From Baffinella frigidus (Eukaryota > Cryptophyceae > Cryptomonadales > Baffinellaceae): a DNA stretch of 14,698 bases. The notes beneath the pieces were generated by a model. That model was not told where the DNA came from and made no database searches. It worked only from the letters and a program-made list of their open reading frames with translations. The stretch spans positions 111,787 through 126,484 of the forward strand of contig MU646668.1 in assembly GCA_026770585.1 (NCBI GenBank), in the 5' to 3' direction. Of this stretch, positions 14,664 through 14,698 are shown piece after piece. Both the position numbers and the translations under genes were made by a program. The first letter of the stretch is position 1. The number at the start of each line of letters is the position of its first letter.

Positions 14664-14698
14664 GTTCCAACCCACTCTCTATCTCCCCTCTCTCTCTC

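Overview
Overall picture. The window is nuclear DNA from a eukaryote. It holds one recognisable protein-coding gene, on the + strand from about 2818 to beyond the right edge, cut into at least 14 very short exons (32-181 nt). Joined across phase-compatible splice junctions they read as a mitochondrial pyruvate dehydrogenase kinase / branched-chain ketoacid dehydrogenase kinase (PDK/BCKDK) family protein. Visible parts are a candidate Arg-rich mitochondrial targeting peptide, the alpha-helical N-terminal domain (PASITLKEMYHFGNS, AAQFLHEELPVRLARR, NEHNSVAANIARGLQEL, LDRFYFARIGVRLL), and the start of the GHKL-type ATP-binding domain (N-box ELLKNSMRA; G1 box SDKGGGISR). The rest of the kinase lies past 14698.

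Organism. Small exons, GC-rich coding sequence, weak or non-GT donors (at least two best read as GC-AG introns), abundant miniature foldback elements and long degenerate arrays of the TTTAGGG/CCCTAAA telomere repeat suggest a large repeat-rich protist or algal genome. A prasinophyte-like green alga or a dinoflagellate would fit, but the window cannot decide this.

Layout. 1-2800 is intergenic: three near-identical TA-flanked foldback elements (423, 1921, 2271), a three-copy 65-bp repeat in GA-rich DNA, and a foldback with perfect 55-bp arms (2436-2587). 2818-3941 holds the first exons, to the first helical domain. 3942-8737 has exons 5-8 in long introns full of foldback elements. 8738-14663 has exons 9-14, where the introns are mainly CCCTAAA-like arrays on the sense strand.

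Most unusual feature. Nearly every intron contains further copies of the edge of a neighbouring exon together with its splice site ('exon echoes'). Examples are a nearly complete second exon 7, a second 5' edge and three extra 3' ends of exon 12, a second 5' end and four extra 3' ends of exon 13, and two extra 5' ends of exon 14. In several echoes almost all differences are synonymous. No other gene, tRNA, rRNA or CRISPR was found; the remaining long reading frames lie in repeats or antisense to exons.
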